The notes: generated from the letters alone by a model not told the origin. DNA of 64,000 nucleotides from Rhynchopus sp. YZ270_cl-10 (GCA_964035575.1 OZ037838.1:1178001-1242000), one strand, 5' to 3'; shown: positions 9,194-21,172, counted from the stretch's first letter. Numbers and translations are program-made.

Positions 9194-9614
9194 TGTTTAT
9201 GCTTTGGCACCATGTGAAATGGGTGTGGTGACTTGCCCCCTTGTATTCCGTGGAGGCGGAAGAACTGGTGTCGTCAACAGAAGCCTGCGTCTTGCCACCA
9301 CACACCTATCCAGTGATGGCAGATCTGCATCCACGAGCAAGACACCGCAGACCACCTTGTCGCAGCCGAACACCACATCGCCTCCCGCCAGGCCGCCCCC
9401 GTCGCCCTCCACACAGAGATGTGCGCCATGGTGAGACCTATTCATGTGCTCACTGCCGTTCATTTTTGTCCTGTACCCCAGAACTTCTACCCCAACCAAA
9501 AACAACGACCCCCATCCCTCGTCCCCTCTTTCCACGTGTCCACCCTCTCAGCTCCTTCAACTGTCCACCAAACAGAACATTCCATTGTATCACACCAACA
9601 CAACTCTTGAAACA
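9194..9614 (+). pseudogene. Conserved spacer with fossil exon and intron-like segment (copy 4)
   Basis: Nearly identical to 1774-2193. The exon-like frame ends at the GTGAGA donor at 9431, and the acceptor CCCCAG ends at 9481, giving a 51-nt intron-like segment. The A-class leader of copy 5 follows without interruption. Confidence 0.45.
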
Positions 9615-10721
9615 ATGATGGATGTGACCTTTGTGCTGGAAGAGTCAGGCGTGACTGCGACAGTGGAGGTGCCGTGCGAGGCGGACGTTGCAGCGGCAAA
9701 GGGGGTTGCGTGCACGGCGCTTGCTGTCTCGCCTGCGTCTGTCGAGATGCGCATCGGCACGCAGGTGCTGGAGGGTACGTGCCGTCTGCAGGACACTGCG
9801 TTTGATGCAGGGGTGCAGGTTGTGCTTGCCCGCCCTCGCTTGGCCGACGTCAAGTGTCCTGCTGAGTACAACGCCAGTTTGGGAGCAGGCTTGTCGCTGT
9901 CTCCTTGTGGAACGCTCTGTGTGTTTGCACAGAACACTGGAGAGTACGTCGGCTTCGACACAGAAACCTTCGACACAGTCTTCTCGTTCAAAGTGGACGA
10001 TGCTGCGAAAGGGGGCCACCCTGCCGTCTCGCAGTGCAAGACACGTTGCTACCTGGCGTGTGTGGATTGCCTTCTCGAGGTTGCGCTTCCGGATGGGGAG
10101 GTGCTCCGCAAAGTCGACGGCACCTCGTACTCAGTGTTCGCGTGTGGCGGTGTTGTTGTCTCGAAGGGCAAAGACGGCGTCTCTGTGTATGACGAAGACC
10201 TGACGTTGCTCCGCACTCTCTCGCACGAAGGGTCTGTGGACTTGGCGGTGTCTGACTGTGGTGGGTGGGTGATCACCTCTTCCCTGAGTGAGAAGAAGGC
10301 ACGTCTGTGGGATGTGAACACAGGTGAAGCTGTGGCATGTGTGCCTACGTATGGGTGGCATATGGCGATCTCGCGGGCTGCCTCTGTCTTTGCTGTGGGA
10401 GTGTGCCCTGACAAAGTGCAGCTCTACGGCTGGAGTGGTGTGGCTCTTACAATCTTGGAAAAGGAGCACTATTGCATCCGTGCCGTGCAGTTCACTCCAT
10501 GTGGGAAGTACGTCGTAGTTGCGTTCATCCTGAATGATGCCATTGATGGTATTTATAATGAGATATGTTCACTGCACCAGTATGATGTGGCGACCATGTC
10601 CTGTGTGCGTGTAATACAGGACACCAAAGGCGAATTTACGATATCGCCGTGTTCACGTGTGGTTATGTTTGAGTCATCAAACAGTGCCGCCCTTGAGACG
10701 AGACATTTGTACCCCAACTGA
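9615..10721 (+). CDS. Ubl-propeller family protein, copy 5
   Basis: 368 aa from the first of two Met codons (A-class leader). The Ubl has G29. The first blade reads LSPCGTLCVFAQNTGEYVGF, related to copies 2, 12 and 14. The 5th blade has AISRAASVFAV and VQLYGWSGVAL, where most copies have YDWSGAAL. It ends LYPN. Confidence 0.84.
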   Translation: MMDVTFVLEESGVTATVEVPCEADVAAAKGVACTALAVSPASVEMRIGTQVLEGTCRLQDTAFDAGVQVVLARPRLADVKCPAEYNASLGAGLSLSPCGTLCVFAQNTGEYVGFDTETFDTVFSFKVDDAAKGGHPAVSQCKTRCYLACVDCLLEVALPDGEVLRKVDGTSYSVFACGGVVVSKGKDGVSVYDEDLTLLRTLSHEGSVDLAVSDCGGWVITSSLSEKKARLWDVNTGEAVACVPTYGWHMAISRAASVFAVGVCPDKVQLYGWSGVALTILEKEHYCIRAVQFTPCGKYVVVAFILNDAIDGIYNEICSLHQYDVATMSCVRVIQDTKGEFTISPCSRVVMFESSNSAALETRHLYPN

Positions 10722-11129
10722 GTGATGATTTTTTTTGCATGAGGACAACCAGAGAAGAGTAGCCTCATGAGCACGACAGCGTGCTTGCAGTGCGGCTCTT
10801 GGCAGCTTTTATACGTATGGGCAGGTCAGGGTGTGCAGTCCACCCTGTGTGGGAAGTACCTCCTCGCTGTCGCTGAGTACTGCGGTGTGTTGCTATCGTG
10901 CGTTGCATCAGTATTTGCGTTGCACCCTCGACCTACTAACCTGTGCGAAGATACATTTTCAGATATTTTTACGATAATGTTACATCTCTTTTTCACGTTT
11001 GCTTTGTTAAAACCCTCTCCTCTTGGTGGAAACTACAGACACAACGAAAATATCACAAACACACAAAACAAAACAACCCACACCTCATCTCCTTCCCAAC
11101 AGAGGTGGAACAAGAAGAAGACAAAACAA
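10722..11129. pseudogene. Spacer with propeller-gene remnant, then B-class leader
   Basis: 10780-10870 retains shreds of a family 3' part in broken frames (TGCGGCTCTTGGCAGCTT, GTGCAGTCCACCCTGTGTGG, GGGAAGTACCTCCTCGC). This matches the AALGSL / VQFTPCGKY region and suggests a deleted gene. The rest is the B-class leader shared with 3283-3518, ending in TCCTTCCCAACAG just before AGGTGGAACAAG. Confidence 0.5.
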
Positions 11130-12275
11130 ATGATGGATGTGACCTTTGTGCTGGAAGAGTCAGGCGTGACTGCGACAGTGGAGGTGCCGTGCGAGGCGGA
11201 CGTTGCAGCGGCAAAGGGGGTTGCGTGCACGGCGCTTGCTGTCTGGCCTGCGTCTGTCGAGATGCGCATCGGCACGCAGGTGCTGGAGGGGACGTGCCGT
11301 CTGCAGGACACTGCGTTTGATTCAGGGGTGCAGGTTGTGCTTGCCTGCCGCTTTGCTGACATCAAGTGTCCTGCTGAGTGCAGTATTGAGGTGCCACCTG
11401 GAACGCAGCGGATGTATCTACATCGCTTTTCGCTGTCTCCTTGTGGAGCACTCTGCCTCTGTACACATCAGCAAGGATATGTCACCGGCCTCGATACAGA
11501 AACCTTCAGCCCTGCCTTCAAGTTCAAAGTAGACTTTGAGGTGATCGGTGCGCCTGCCATCTCACGGTGCAAGACACGCTGCTACCTGCCGTGCAAGGAA
11601 GTCCTTCTCGATGTTGCACTTCCGGGTGGGGAGGTGCTCCGCAAAGTCGACGGCCCCTCGTTCAAAGTGTTCGCGCGTGGTGGTGTCGTTGTCTCCAAAG
11701 GCAAAGACGGCGTCTCTGTGTATGACGAAGACCTTACGTTGCTCCGCTCTCTCTCACACCAAATGTGTGGCAAAGCAGCAGTGTCGGACTGTGGTGGGTG
11801 GGTGATCACCTCCTCCAACAGTGAGGATAACGCACGTCTGTGGGATGTGAACACAGGTGAAGCTGTGGCATGTGTGCCTGCGGACGGGTGGGCGTGTCGC
11901 TTAGCGATTTCACGGTCTGCCTCTGTCTTTGCAGTGGTGCAGGACGAAGCCCAGCTCTATGACTGGAGTGGTGCGGCTCTTCGCAGTATTGATGTGTGTG
12001 TGGATGAGATCGTGTCTGTACAGTTCACCCCGTGTGGGAAGTACCTTGTGGTATACGGAGAGGTTCTGGTTCCTGATGACGACGAAGACGGAGATGAGGA
12101 TGGTTACGATGGTTTCCTGCACCAGTACGATGTGGCGACCATGTCCTGTGTGCGTGTGATATCTCAAGAGTCATATGTGTCCTTTGCGATATCGCCGTGT
12201 TCACGCGTTGTTGTGGGCATGCAGCCAGATGGCGTCATTGTGACGAGACATCTGTACCCACACAACAGTGAGTGA
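11130..12275 (+). CDS. Ubl-propeller family protein, copy 6
   Basis: 381 aa. The B-class leader here carries an extra A (CAAATGATGG), so the upstream frame is shifted relative to copies 3 and 12. This supports translation starting at the MMDV codons rather than upstream. The Ubl has W at residue 38 (AVWPAS) and G29. An acidic insertion (VPDDDEDGDEDGYDG) sits in the 6th-blade loop before LHQYD. The ending LYPHNSE is shared only with copy 15. Confidence 0.85.
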   Translation: MMDVTFVLEESGVTATVEVPCEADVAAAKGVACTALAVWPASVEMRIGTQVLEGTCRLQDTAFDSGVQVVLACRFADIKCPAECSIEVPPGTQRMYLHRFSLSPCGALCLCTHQQGYVTGLDTETFSPAFKFKVDFEVIGAPAISRCKTRCYLPCKEVLLDVALPGGEVLRKVDGPSFKVFARGGVVVSKGKDGVSVYDEDLTLLRSLSHQMCGKAAVSDCGGWVITSSNSEDNARLWDVNTGEAVACVPADGWACRLAISRSASVFAVVQDEAQLYDWSGAALRSIDVCVDEIVSVQFTPCGKYLVVYGEVLVPDDDEDGDEDGYDGFLHQYDVATMSCVRVISQESYVSFAISPCSRVVVGMQPDGVIVTRHLYPHNSE

Positions 12276-12653
12276 TGTGGGAACAGGGGAGGGGGAGGGT
12301 GTAACCCAGGGTACCAACAAAAAACCCAGACCCTCAAAACACCCAAGAAACTCCCCTTCAGCCTTGTTGCTGCTTTTCACTTGTTTGCCTGCCACAGGTC
12401 GCCCACCTCACACGCTGCCCATGCGCTCGTGTGGGTGACAGATCACGATGCTGAGTATCATTTTCCATTCGTCACCTCTCACAACGAGAACCACCACAAA
12501 CATGCAACACAGAACAACACCTCTCCCCCACCCACCTCGTCACTCCCTCCGTTTGTGGTGGAGCAAACGTGCTGATTTGCACCTTCTCACGCAACACAAT
12601 GGATGTGACCTTTTGCAATAGAATTGCATTCCACCAACACAGCTCTTGAAACA
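12276..12653. other. Spacer with a chimeric start-codon junction
   Basis: Mostly unrelated to other spacers. At 12596-12613 it contains a stray family start (ACAATGGATGTGACCTTTT) that switches after 15 bases to the A-class leader (GAATTGCATTCCACC...) of the true start at 12654. This looks like a recombination scar between B-class and A-class 5' ends. Confidence 0.55.
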
Positions 12654-13787
12654 ATGATGGATGTGACCTTTGTGCTGGAAGAGTCAGGCGTGACTGCGAC
12701 AGTGGAGGTGCCGTGCGAGGCGGACGTTGCAGCGGCAAAGGAGGTTGCGTGCACGGCGCTTGCTGTCTCGCCTGCGTCTGTCGAGATGCGCATCGGCACG
12801 CAGGTGCTGGAGGGGACGTGCCGTCTGCAGGACACTGCGTTTGATTCAGGGGTGCAGGTTGTGCTTGCCTGTCCTCGCTTGGCCGACATCAAGTGTCCTG
12901 CTGAGTACAGTAGGAAAACTACACAGAATCGTGTGCAACACGTGTCGCTGTCGCGTTGTGGAACACTCTGCCTCTATAGTTATGGGCAGCATGTTGATGG
13001 ATTCAACGCAGAAACTTTCAACACTGCCTTCGCTTTTACTCTAGTCCGCGGTTGGATGTACGGTCCTCCTGCCATCTCGCGGTGCAAGACACGCTGCTAC
13101 CTGCCGTGTATGTGGCACCTTCTCGAGGTTGCCATTCCTGGTGGGGAGGTGCTCCGCAAAGTCGATGGAACTTCGTACGCAGTGTTCGCGTGTGGTTGTT
13201 GTCTCGAAGGGCAAAGACGGCGTCTCTGTGTATGACGAAGACCTGACGTTGCTCCGCTCTATCTCGCACGAAGGGTGTGTGGACTTGGCGGTGTCTGACT
13301 GTCACTGTGGTGGGTGGGTGATCGCCTCCTCCGAAGAGAACAACGCACGTCTGTGGGATGTGAACACAGGTGAAGCTGTGGCATGTGTGCCGACAGATGG
13401 GTGGTTCATGGCGCTTTCAAGGTCTGCCTCTGTCTTTGCTGTGGTGGACAATGTGGACGAAGTACAGAGAGTGCAACTCTACGACTGGAGTGGTGCGGCT
13501 CTTCAGAACGCCACTATCTCTGGACGTGTGGTTGGCGTGCAATTCGCCCCGTGTGGGAAGTACCTTGTGGTGCAGGTACAAGAGCTTAGTTACAATAATC
13601 GCCTACGTCAGATCGCAAAGTTGCACCAGTATGATGTGGCGACCATGTCCTGTGTACTTGTGATCCGAGACGTCACCGTCAGTCATTTGTGATATCACCG
13701 TGTTCGCGTGTGGTTGTGTTTTTATCATATGTGTCTTTCGATTGCACCAACGTTGTGACAAGACGTCTGTACCCCCACAACGAGTGA
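12654..13787 (+). pseudogene. Ubl-propeller family copy 7, two frameshifts
   Basis: The Ubl and the first three blades are intact to FACG. A 5-nt deletion at about 13195 (TGTGG^TTGTTGTCTCG, missing CGGTG) shifts the frame. The propeller continues in the new frame (VSVYDEDLTLLRSI... HQYDVATMSC) until a 1-nt deletion at about 13678 (CACCGTCAG versus CACCGATCAG in copy 1). The two deletions total 6 nt, so the normal LYPHNE-stop (13785) is back in the original frame, but stops at 13233 and 13690 interrupt it. A 6-nt duplication (TGTCAC) also sits at 13300. The last ~100 nt are almost identical to copy 1. Confidence 0.85.
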
Positions 13788-13832
13788 TGTTCATGCTTTG
13801 GCACCATGTGAAATGGGTGTGGTGACTTGCAC
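13788..13832 (+). pseudogene. Truncated conserved spacer after copy 7
   Basis: The spacer block (GATGTTCATGCTTTGGCACC...GTGGTGACTTGC) stops abruptly at 13832, at the point where other copies continue CCCCTTGTATTCC. This marks the end of the first array. Confidence 0.6.
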
Positions 13833-14617
13833 GAATTGAAAAAAGAAAAAAGAAAAAAGAAATAATTTTGGTGCTCTGGATTCTGTGCGTACTGTGGGGT
13901 CACCTTGCGCTGAGAAATGAGTATTTTTGACCTAAAATGCATGTCTAAATGCATCAGTTTTTACACGATGGCTATTTTCAGGTTTTGTGTGGAAAATATG
14001 GTTAGACTACTAAGTGCTTGACTTCTGAAGGAATGGAAACGTGCAAAGTGAACGTGGCAATTCGCGTCGCTGCGTACTTGTGCTGCGACCCCACTATTTG
14101 ACGCCCCAAAGACATATCCCGAGGGGTACCCAGGTTTCGGGGTATTTAGAGGGACTTGCGGAACTTAGAGCCATGTTTCAAAAAGGGTACCAGGACCTTA
14201 CCAGCCCAAGTTACCAAGTCCTTTGACACTTTTTCAGTGGGGCCAAAAAAGGTCGGTTGGTGTCAACAGGGCGGGTTAAGGGGGTACTTTTTTGGGTGGT
14301 GTGGGGGGAATATGTGGTCAAAAAAAAAACGCTTTGAATTGCAACAATGAAATGCATTTTTGTGAATAAGAAAAAAACGTGACAGCTTTTGATACCCCCT
14401 CCCCCCAAAAAAACAAACGGACTAGCAAAAAGACAAAACCAAACAAGCTTTACCCACTCCACCCTACCCCCCTTTACCCTCCCTCCCCCACACACACACA
14501 CACACACCCACAAAACCAGAAGCGGTTCGAACCCATATCCGCTCTCGCCCCTTCCCCTTACTCCCCTATAGCACCCTCCCCTTTCTCAGGGGGACAGAAA
14601 CACAAACAGAAAGCAAA
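13833..14617. other. Upstream region of the BIR-domain gene
   Basis: No gene was seen. 14380-14600 is C/A-rich with a short (CA)n tract at 14491-14508. It ends in a pyrimidine-rich stretch and CTTTCTCAG|GGGGAC about 29 nt before the ATG, a plausible cis- or trans-splice acceptor. Confidence 0.4.
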
Positions 14618-17600
14618 ATGCTTGAAGAAGAGAGTGCGGGTCCGACCGAGTCGCCGGAGTGCGGGCGGGAGACGGAAATGCAGCATTCTCAGCAGCGCGC
14701 TGTGTTGGAGGCGACAGCTGCGAATACGGGGCAGGTACCTGCGAAGGCGCAGAAGACACGGCGAAAGGAGAAGAAGAAGCCTGGGACGCAAGCGGGGAAG
14801 TGTGCGGCAGATGGGCCTCATGGACAACAGCCTGGCATCTCCTCTGCGCAGAACGCCCTCGAGGTGAACTGCACCGGCTGCGGGATCCCCTGCGAGAAGA
14901 AACACCGCTGCCCACGCTGCTCCGAACTGCACCTCAACCCCTCATACTTTTGTAGCCAGGACTGCTTCAAACGCAGCTGGCGCACCCACAAATCCTCCCA
15001 CGATGCTGCCCCGGTCCCCAACGAAAAAAAGGAGGACCGCCTCAAAAGCTTCAAAAACTGGCCCTACAAATACCAATACACTACCCCAGAAACCCTCAGC
15101 GATGCTGGATACTACTACGGCCCGACTCTCGAATATCCTGACCGTTGTGTCTGTTATAAATGCCGTGGTGATATAAGGAATTGGTCGTGTCGGTCGATTC
15201 CATGGTTGTTGCATAAGAAGTTCCGCAAGGACTGTCCGTTGGTGAAGCAGAAGTTTGCGATCCCCTCTGACTACAATCCTAAGTACGACACCATGGTGCT
15301 CGCGCAGCAGCAGCTCCGCCAGCAGCAGCTTCCGCTTCCGATGACGGAGCTGAAGAACGACGTGCTTGCAGGGGTCGAGCCGATCTCAGAGGTGTCCTTG
15401 AGGAAGAAGCGGAAGAAGAGGCAGGGCGCGTCGACGCTCTCGCTTTCGTTGTCGCCATCGCCGTCTTCGGCTGTGAGCACGCGGGCAGGGGAGGAGGAGG
15501 AGGAAGAAGAAGAGGAGGATGAGGAGGACGAGCAGTCCGTCTCGAGTGGCGCCTCGGAGGGGAGGAAGCGGAAGCGTGCGAATCATTCACCGTGCTCGTC
15601 GGTGAGCTGCCAGACCCATACACCACCTTCGTCGTCATCGCCGTCCACACCGACCGGGAAGAAGAAGGAGATCGCGAAGACACGCCCAGCAGCTGCTGCC
15701 GCATTTCCACTTCCCCCGATGAACCTCTGGCGCTGCACCAACGAGCAGTGTCGTTACGTCAACAAGATCGACACCGCGTCACTCCCGTTCTTATCTGCAA
15801 CGCAGTCCGGTGTGATTGCGTCTGGCGGGAACTTTGGTGGCCTGCACCTGCAGTGCACAGTGTGCTATCAGAAGCGAGGCCGCAGTGCGCCTGGCAGTGC
15901 CGTCGCTGCCTCCGGAGCTGCCGGGTCGACCTGCTCTTCCTTCTCCCTAGAAGGGGTTGATGCGAATGCGGCGGGACTCACCCCTTCCACACCTGCAGTC
16001 GCACTGCACCGCCGTGTCCGTCAATCCACCCATACGACACTCAAACAATCGCAAATGTCGCTCACGGAGATGCATCCGCAAAAGCCGGTCTCAATCCGTC
16101 AGATTGCGACTGCACCTTCTGCACGCATGCAAGCTGTGCCCACCGGCGACCCTTTTGCTATTCCAACAAAGAGAAAGACACGGAGACGTGATGTTGGGTC
16201 GGCAGGTCAGGCGCAGACCAATGCAGGCGCAGGGGTGCCTGCAGCGAACCAACACCGTGACAGCGACGAGGACTACGGTGGGGTGCGCGCGGAGGAAGGC
16301 TCGCAACGGGACTACCGCGGGGGGAGGTTCGCGTGCGCGTCGTGCAACTCATCGCCTCTTGACTCCTCTTCACCTGCATCATGCCCTGTCTCGCCGACAT
16401 CGACCCTCTCTTCACGACGGTCCTCCGTCAGTTCCGGACCTCTTTCATCACGCTCCTCAGGCCTCGCAAATGCTGCAGAAGAAGCACTCAAAAAAGCCGG
16501 AGACATGCAACGACGGGAATCACGACGGTACCAACGCAGAGACAGACGACGGAGACGGTCCGAGGGGGCAGGGGTAGGGGGGGACCCTGGTGTCCCAGAA
16601 CCGTTTCAGCATTATTCCCCCGAGGCGATGGGGGTGGCTGCACTTGCGTCTGCGTACCCCCCTTTGACACAGGCAACAACAAAGAAGGGGTTCACCTCGG
16701 CGTACTCTTCTGCACGACAGGCACTGCAGGACGGAGGGTTTGTGGAGGAAGAAGAAAAGGCTAAGGTACAGCCCCGCCCTGAGATCTCCGGGAGGAAGCT
16801 GGAGGTGTCTCTCTGCGACGCTGGAGGGCGGACCATTATGTTTAAGGTGCCCGCTTCTGCGCAGCTCAAATCTTTGGCGGAAGCGTACGCAGCTGAAGCA
16901 GAGATCGGACCAAGCAGGCTGCGACTACTCTATGACGGGGAAGTATTGGACCAGAACAAATCGGCCGCCGAAGTCGGCATCGAAAACGAAGACGTCATAA
17001 ACGTCATGGACGCGGAATACCCAGACGACAGCCACTGCTGGCACGTCATCCCCAAAACCACCCTCACCATTCTTGACGACTCCTCCCGCCGCCTCCCTGT
17101 AGACCTTCGACGGCAAAAATTCAAAGACCGTTCAACTCTGTTAGGCATCTGGCCCTCTGGGGCGTTCTCAAATCACCCACAAATGCTTTTATCCCGCAAA
17201 AAAACGACAGTAACGTTCATTCAACCGATCACCGGGAGGGGCCTGCAAATTAAGCTGCAACTACCTCGCCCAGAAAATGTTTATATTCCTCAGGTCCGCG
17301 TCGAATCGCAATACACCGAGGTGTTAGTTCAGCAGGTCTTCCAATGTTTGGCGGGCATTATGAAACGCGCGTATGAAGTTGCCTTTAATGTTGCAGAAGA
17401 CGTGGTGGTGGATCCGAACGACGTGGAATACGCAATTCTGACACAACAAGAGCAGGGTGCAGATACCCCCAAACGGTTCATGGTTTCTCCGGTCAACATG
17501 CTTCAGGCGGTTGGATTCACAGAAGGGAAGGACACACGCATTGGCTGCTATGTCTTCGAGAAATCCAAATCCTGCGTGGATGAGGACCGCGAGCTTTGTT

Positions 17601-20600
17601 ATGACTTCATGACCGCCCTTGAGGATGAGGTGCGTGCCCTTCGTGCAACCGGGGGAGACCCATCTGCGACGGTCGTCAAATACCCTTGGGAACCGGGCTC
17701 GCTTCAGTCCAAAATATCAAGCTATGCCCCCACCGTGCTAGAGGAGGTCGGAAAGCTGAAGGACGCTCTAGAAGAAGACCCACCGTCTCCCGATCTTCTC
17801 GACCGCTGCAAGCTTGCCTGGTCCTCCGCAGCGTCTTATTGGTACTTTGAAAGTTATTGCATCATAAATTCGCAGCACCGTGTGCTTTCTTCTCAAATTC
17901 TTGAAGCGGCTACACAGCTACTATGCGCGGTGCATGACTTTCTTTCAACAGATTTTGAGGAATCTCCGCCAAAAAAGCGGAAAAAGGGGAAGAAAAGGAG
18001 GAACAACAATAACACCGCGAAACGCGATAACAACGACGACAACGCGCTTTCTTCAGAGCACGACACCCAAGCCACCCCAGTCAAGCAGTGCATTCTGTCG
18101 TACCTTCATCAGTACTTCCACGAAGGTGCTGAGCCCCCTGCCGATTTGTACTGCTCAAGAGATGGTATGTTGCCACAGCAGATCCCGCCTCCTGCATATG
18201 GCGAAGATGAGAGCACCAGCTCTGCGGAGGATTTTGAGCATGAGCCAAATGCATGGGGGTTGTGTTCAGAGTGTATTGACACTGGTGGGGAGTACTTAGG
18301 TAAGCAGCATCAACAGCAACACATGAACGTCGCGAAGGTCCATCAGCTCGCAAAGCAGGTTCAAAGGCTCCCCAAAGCGGAACACAGTGCTTTAACCTGC
18401 CCGCTCCAGGTTCACCACCCACATACCCACCATGACATCCCACACAACCGACGTATTCAGTATGACTCCGTTGTGGACCCGCATTTGCAGCGATACTTCC
18501 CAGCGTACAATGAGGATAGCCTTGAGCATGGATTTCTGCGGAGCACCGAGCTCATTGATGTTGAAGAAGAGGAAGACCTGGAGGAGGAAGAAGAGGAGGA
18601 GGAGGAGGAGGAAGAGGAGGAGGAGGAGGAGGAGGAAGAGGAGTGCGAGGAGGAGGTGGAGATGGCGGTGCAGCTGCGCGAGGAGGACTATGGGGCGGCG
18701 GTGGGGCTGGTGGTGGCGGGGGCGGTTGCCGCGGTGCTGGCAGGAGAAAGACGGAAACAGAGAAGAGAAGTCGACCGCTTTGTCGCCCGCGAGATCAAAG
18801 AACGCCGAGCACTCCGAGAAAACGAAGCCCACGCCTACATCGAGAAGGAATCCACCTTCCACACCGCAGTCCGCGAACAAAAGAAAAAGGTCCGCGACGA
18901 ACTCAAAGCACGTCAACGATGTGTCCAAGAAGAGCAGGAAGGCCGTGCCACCATCTCTGGCGATGAAAAGAAGAAGCATGCTTCCCTCCTCGCGCAGGTC
19001 CACGATGCGAAGGTGCGTTACGACGTCTTCCTCGACCTTCTGAGCAAACTCGAAACCAAACGCAACAGCCTCCCCGGAGAGGAAAGCGGGCAACGCCAGA
19101 ACATCGTTGGCAACGAACGCCGCCAATTTGGCATCATCTTCTTTGACTTGGAGCGGGTTGTTCGGCGTGCCTTGGTTGCGGAAAACAATGCGTTAACAGC
19201 GCGGTTCACCGCAGAAAAACGTCTTCTCGTCCGTCTCGGAAAAATCTGGGCAGCAGAGGTACCCGCCAGAGAGCTTATTCGCAACAGAGCGCAGGAGTCC
19301 TTTTTATCCAACATCGCAGTCCCTCACGTTACCTTCCTTGAGTCCGCTTTGCGCAAAGAGATTGAAGACGCGCAGTGCCAGGCAGAAGGTAGTCTCTCCA
19401 TTGCCCGCAAATCTGTGACAAAACAGATGGAGCAGCGTTTGCACACACATTTGACGGAGTTGCTCACGACTGATGAACCCTCGGCACGCAGTCTCATCTC
19501 TGAATCTGAAGACACAGAGCGTACGGCGCGTAGTATCGCTGAATATGACCAACGTTACACGATTCTCATTAACCTCTGTGAAGAAGAAGAAAGCGCGGCC
19601 CGCTCTGAAGCGATCTGCAGTGAAGAAGTATCGCGCAGCAAAATTGGAACGGTGTGTCCAACCCCACCTCCGCGGAGCGTCACCCCCCCGGTTCCTGCAT
19701 TAGTAGAAGACGAAGAAGGGCGCGCACCACAAGCCCCACCAACCGCCCCTCAACCGCCCCAAGAGAATTCACCTGAATCCACTACGGTGTTTGGCAGTGC
19801 TACCATGCCGCTTCTCCTCCCACGCAACGATACCAACGGATACGACCTGGTAGAAGCGATGGATGCTTTAGGGAGAAATATGGCTCCAGAGCGTCCGTCA
19901 CCTTCGCCCCCGATGCCGTCGCTCACCCAGCCGGTCCCGGCGCTGCTTCGTGCGCATCCGGAAGAGAACGGAAAGAAGGAAGAGGAGGAGGAGGAGGGGG
20001 AGGAGGAGCGGGAGGCTGTAGTGGGGGAAGGCGGCGACCTCCAGATTTTGTCAATTCTGAACACCTTGGCACAGCATGTGACCAATGGGAATGGGGCCGT
20101 GGAGGAGGGGTGGATCACAGCGAACTCGGCGTTGACATCGTTGAACATCCCGTTGGGGGACGACTTCGGAAGTATTGGAGATAGAGGTGTGCGTGGAGGC
20201 AGCCCGCCTGCGTTGCCCACGAAGGCGGGTGGGGGTGTGCACGGAGACCTGCAGGACTCTCTGCTCGGGATTTCGACGCTGACGCTCTCGAATAGTACCG
20301 GGGCGGATCTGGACTTCAGAGAAAAATGGGAGGCAGAATGCAAGCGGGCAGATGCCTTGGAGGTACTGTTTATTCAAAAAAAAAAAAAATCCTTTTTGAA
20401 ATTCTCGTGGAAGCGAACAACAAACAACCTCAATTTTTCCTCTCCCCTTCATCCTTTTAAGCAACAAGCAAAGAGTAAAGAGTCGAGCATTTTTACCCCC
20501 CTTTAGAATCAACAGAGAATGTGCATTCAGATCAACACCCCCCTCTTCACCTCCCTTCACCTTCTACAGACCCGCTGCAGCAGCCAAGCCTCCGAGCTCT

Positions 20601-20944
20601 CCACCCTCCGCTCCGAGAACTCCCAGCTGCACCGCGAGGTCCAGGACCTGAAGATGTGTCTGTCCTCCATAGGCGGAGGCACTCCGCTGTCTCCGGGAGC
20701 TGTGATCCCGAGGGGCGGGCTGATCCACCCCCCGAAGGTGCCCTCTGGCAAAGGCAACGCGCATGCCGCCAACGGAAGCAACCACCGCTCGCCCAATGCA
20801 TCTGGATACCACATCCACCACCCGGGCCTTCAGGGCCCGCATGCACATCACGCTATGGCAAGTGCTCCATTCGGACCACATGGTTACGCAAACCCTCTTC
20901 CCCGTGACCTACCAGCCTATCCCGTACCAAAACCAGGGTTTTGA
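14618..20944 (+). CDS. Large zinc-finger / BIR / ubiquitin-like / coiled-coil protein (2 exons)
   Basis: Model join(14618..20362, 20570..20944), 2,039 aa. The 207-nt intron is phase 0 (GAG|GTACTG ... CTTCTACAG|ACC). Without splicing the frame runs into an A-rich tail; spliced, the coiled coil continues (EAECKRADALE then TRCSSQASELSTL). Domains in order: C6H2 zinc finger at 85-128 of the type found in methionine aminopeptidase 1 (CTGCGIPC...CPRC...YFCSQDCFKRSW..H); BIR domain 141-210 (RLKSFKNWP, AGYYY, CVCYKC, H, CPLVK); C4 zinc knuckle about 370-415; ubiquitin-like domain about 726-803 (LEVSLCDAGGRTIMFKVP); uncharacterised globular region 804-1110; basic nuclear signal about 1116-1128 (PPKKRKKGKKRR); poly-Glu about 1314-1345; short Ala/Gly/Val hydrophobic segment about 1357-1373; long charged coiled coil about 1375-1680; Pro-rich and Glu-rich stretches; C-terminal heptads. 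No RING or peptidase domain is visible. Likely a nuclear scaffold; function unknown. Confidence 0.8.
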
Positions 20945-21172
20945 AAAAAGTATGATTTACTAAAAAAATGGAAAATTTCTTGGAGATATTTTGAAAAAAA
21001 AAAAGATGTGGGGGAGGGGAAGAGGGATGGGGGGTTGGTTTGATTATCAAAAGAAAAAAGGGGTGGGGGGGTTTTGAAAAAAAAATGCGAATTTTATTGG
21101 AGGGAAGGGAGAGAGGTAACCACTAAAGGAGGCACCGTGATTTTTTTTAAAAAGAGTGCGTTTTTAAAAAAA
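20945..21172. other. 3' flank of the BIR gene
   Basis: A/G-rich low-complexity DNA, no gene. It abuts the inverted-repeat element that begins at 21173. Confidence 0.4.

Noticed and set aside
14515..14545. tRNA B-box-like GGTTCGAACCC
   Set aside because: The flanking bases do not form a T-stem and no acceptor or D-arm partners are present.
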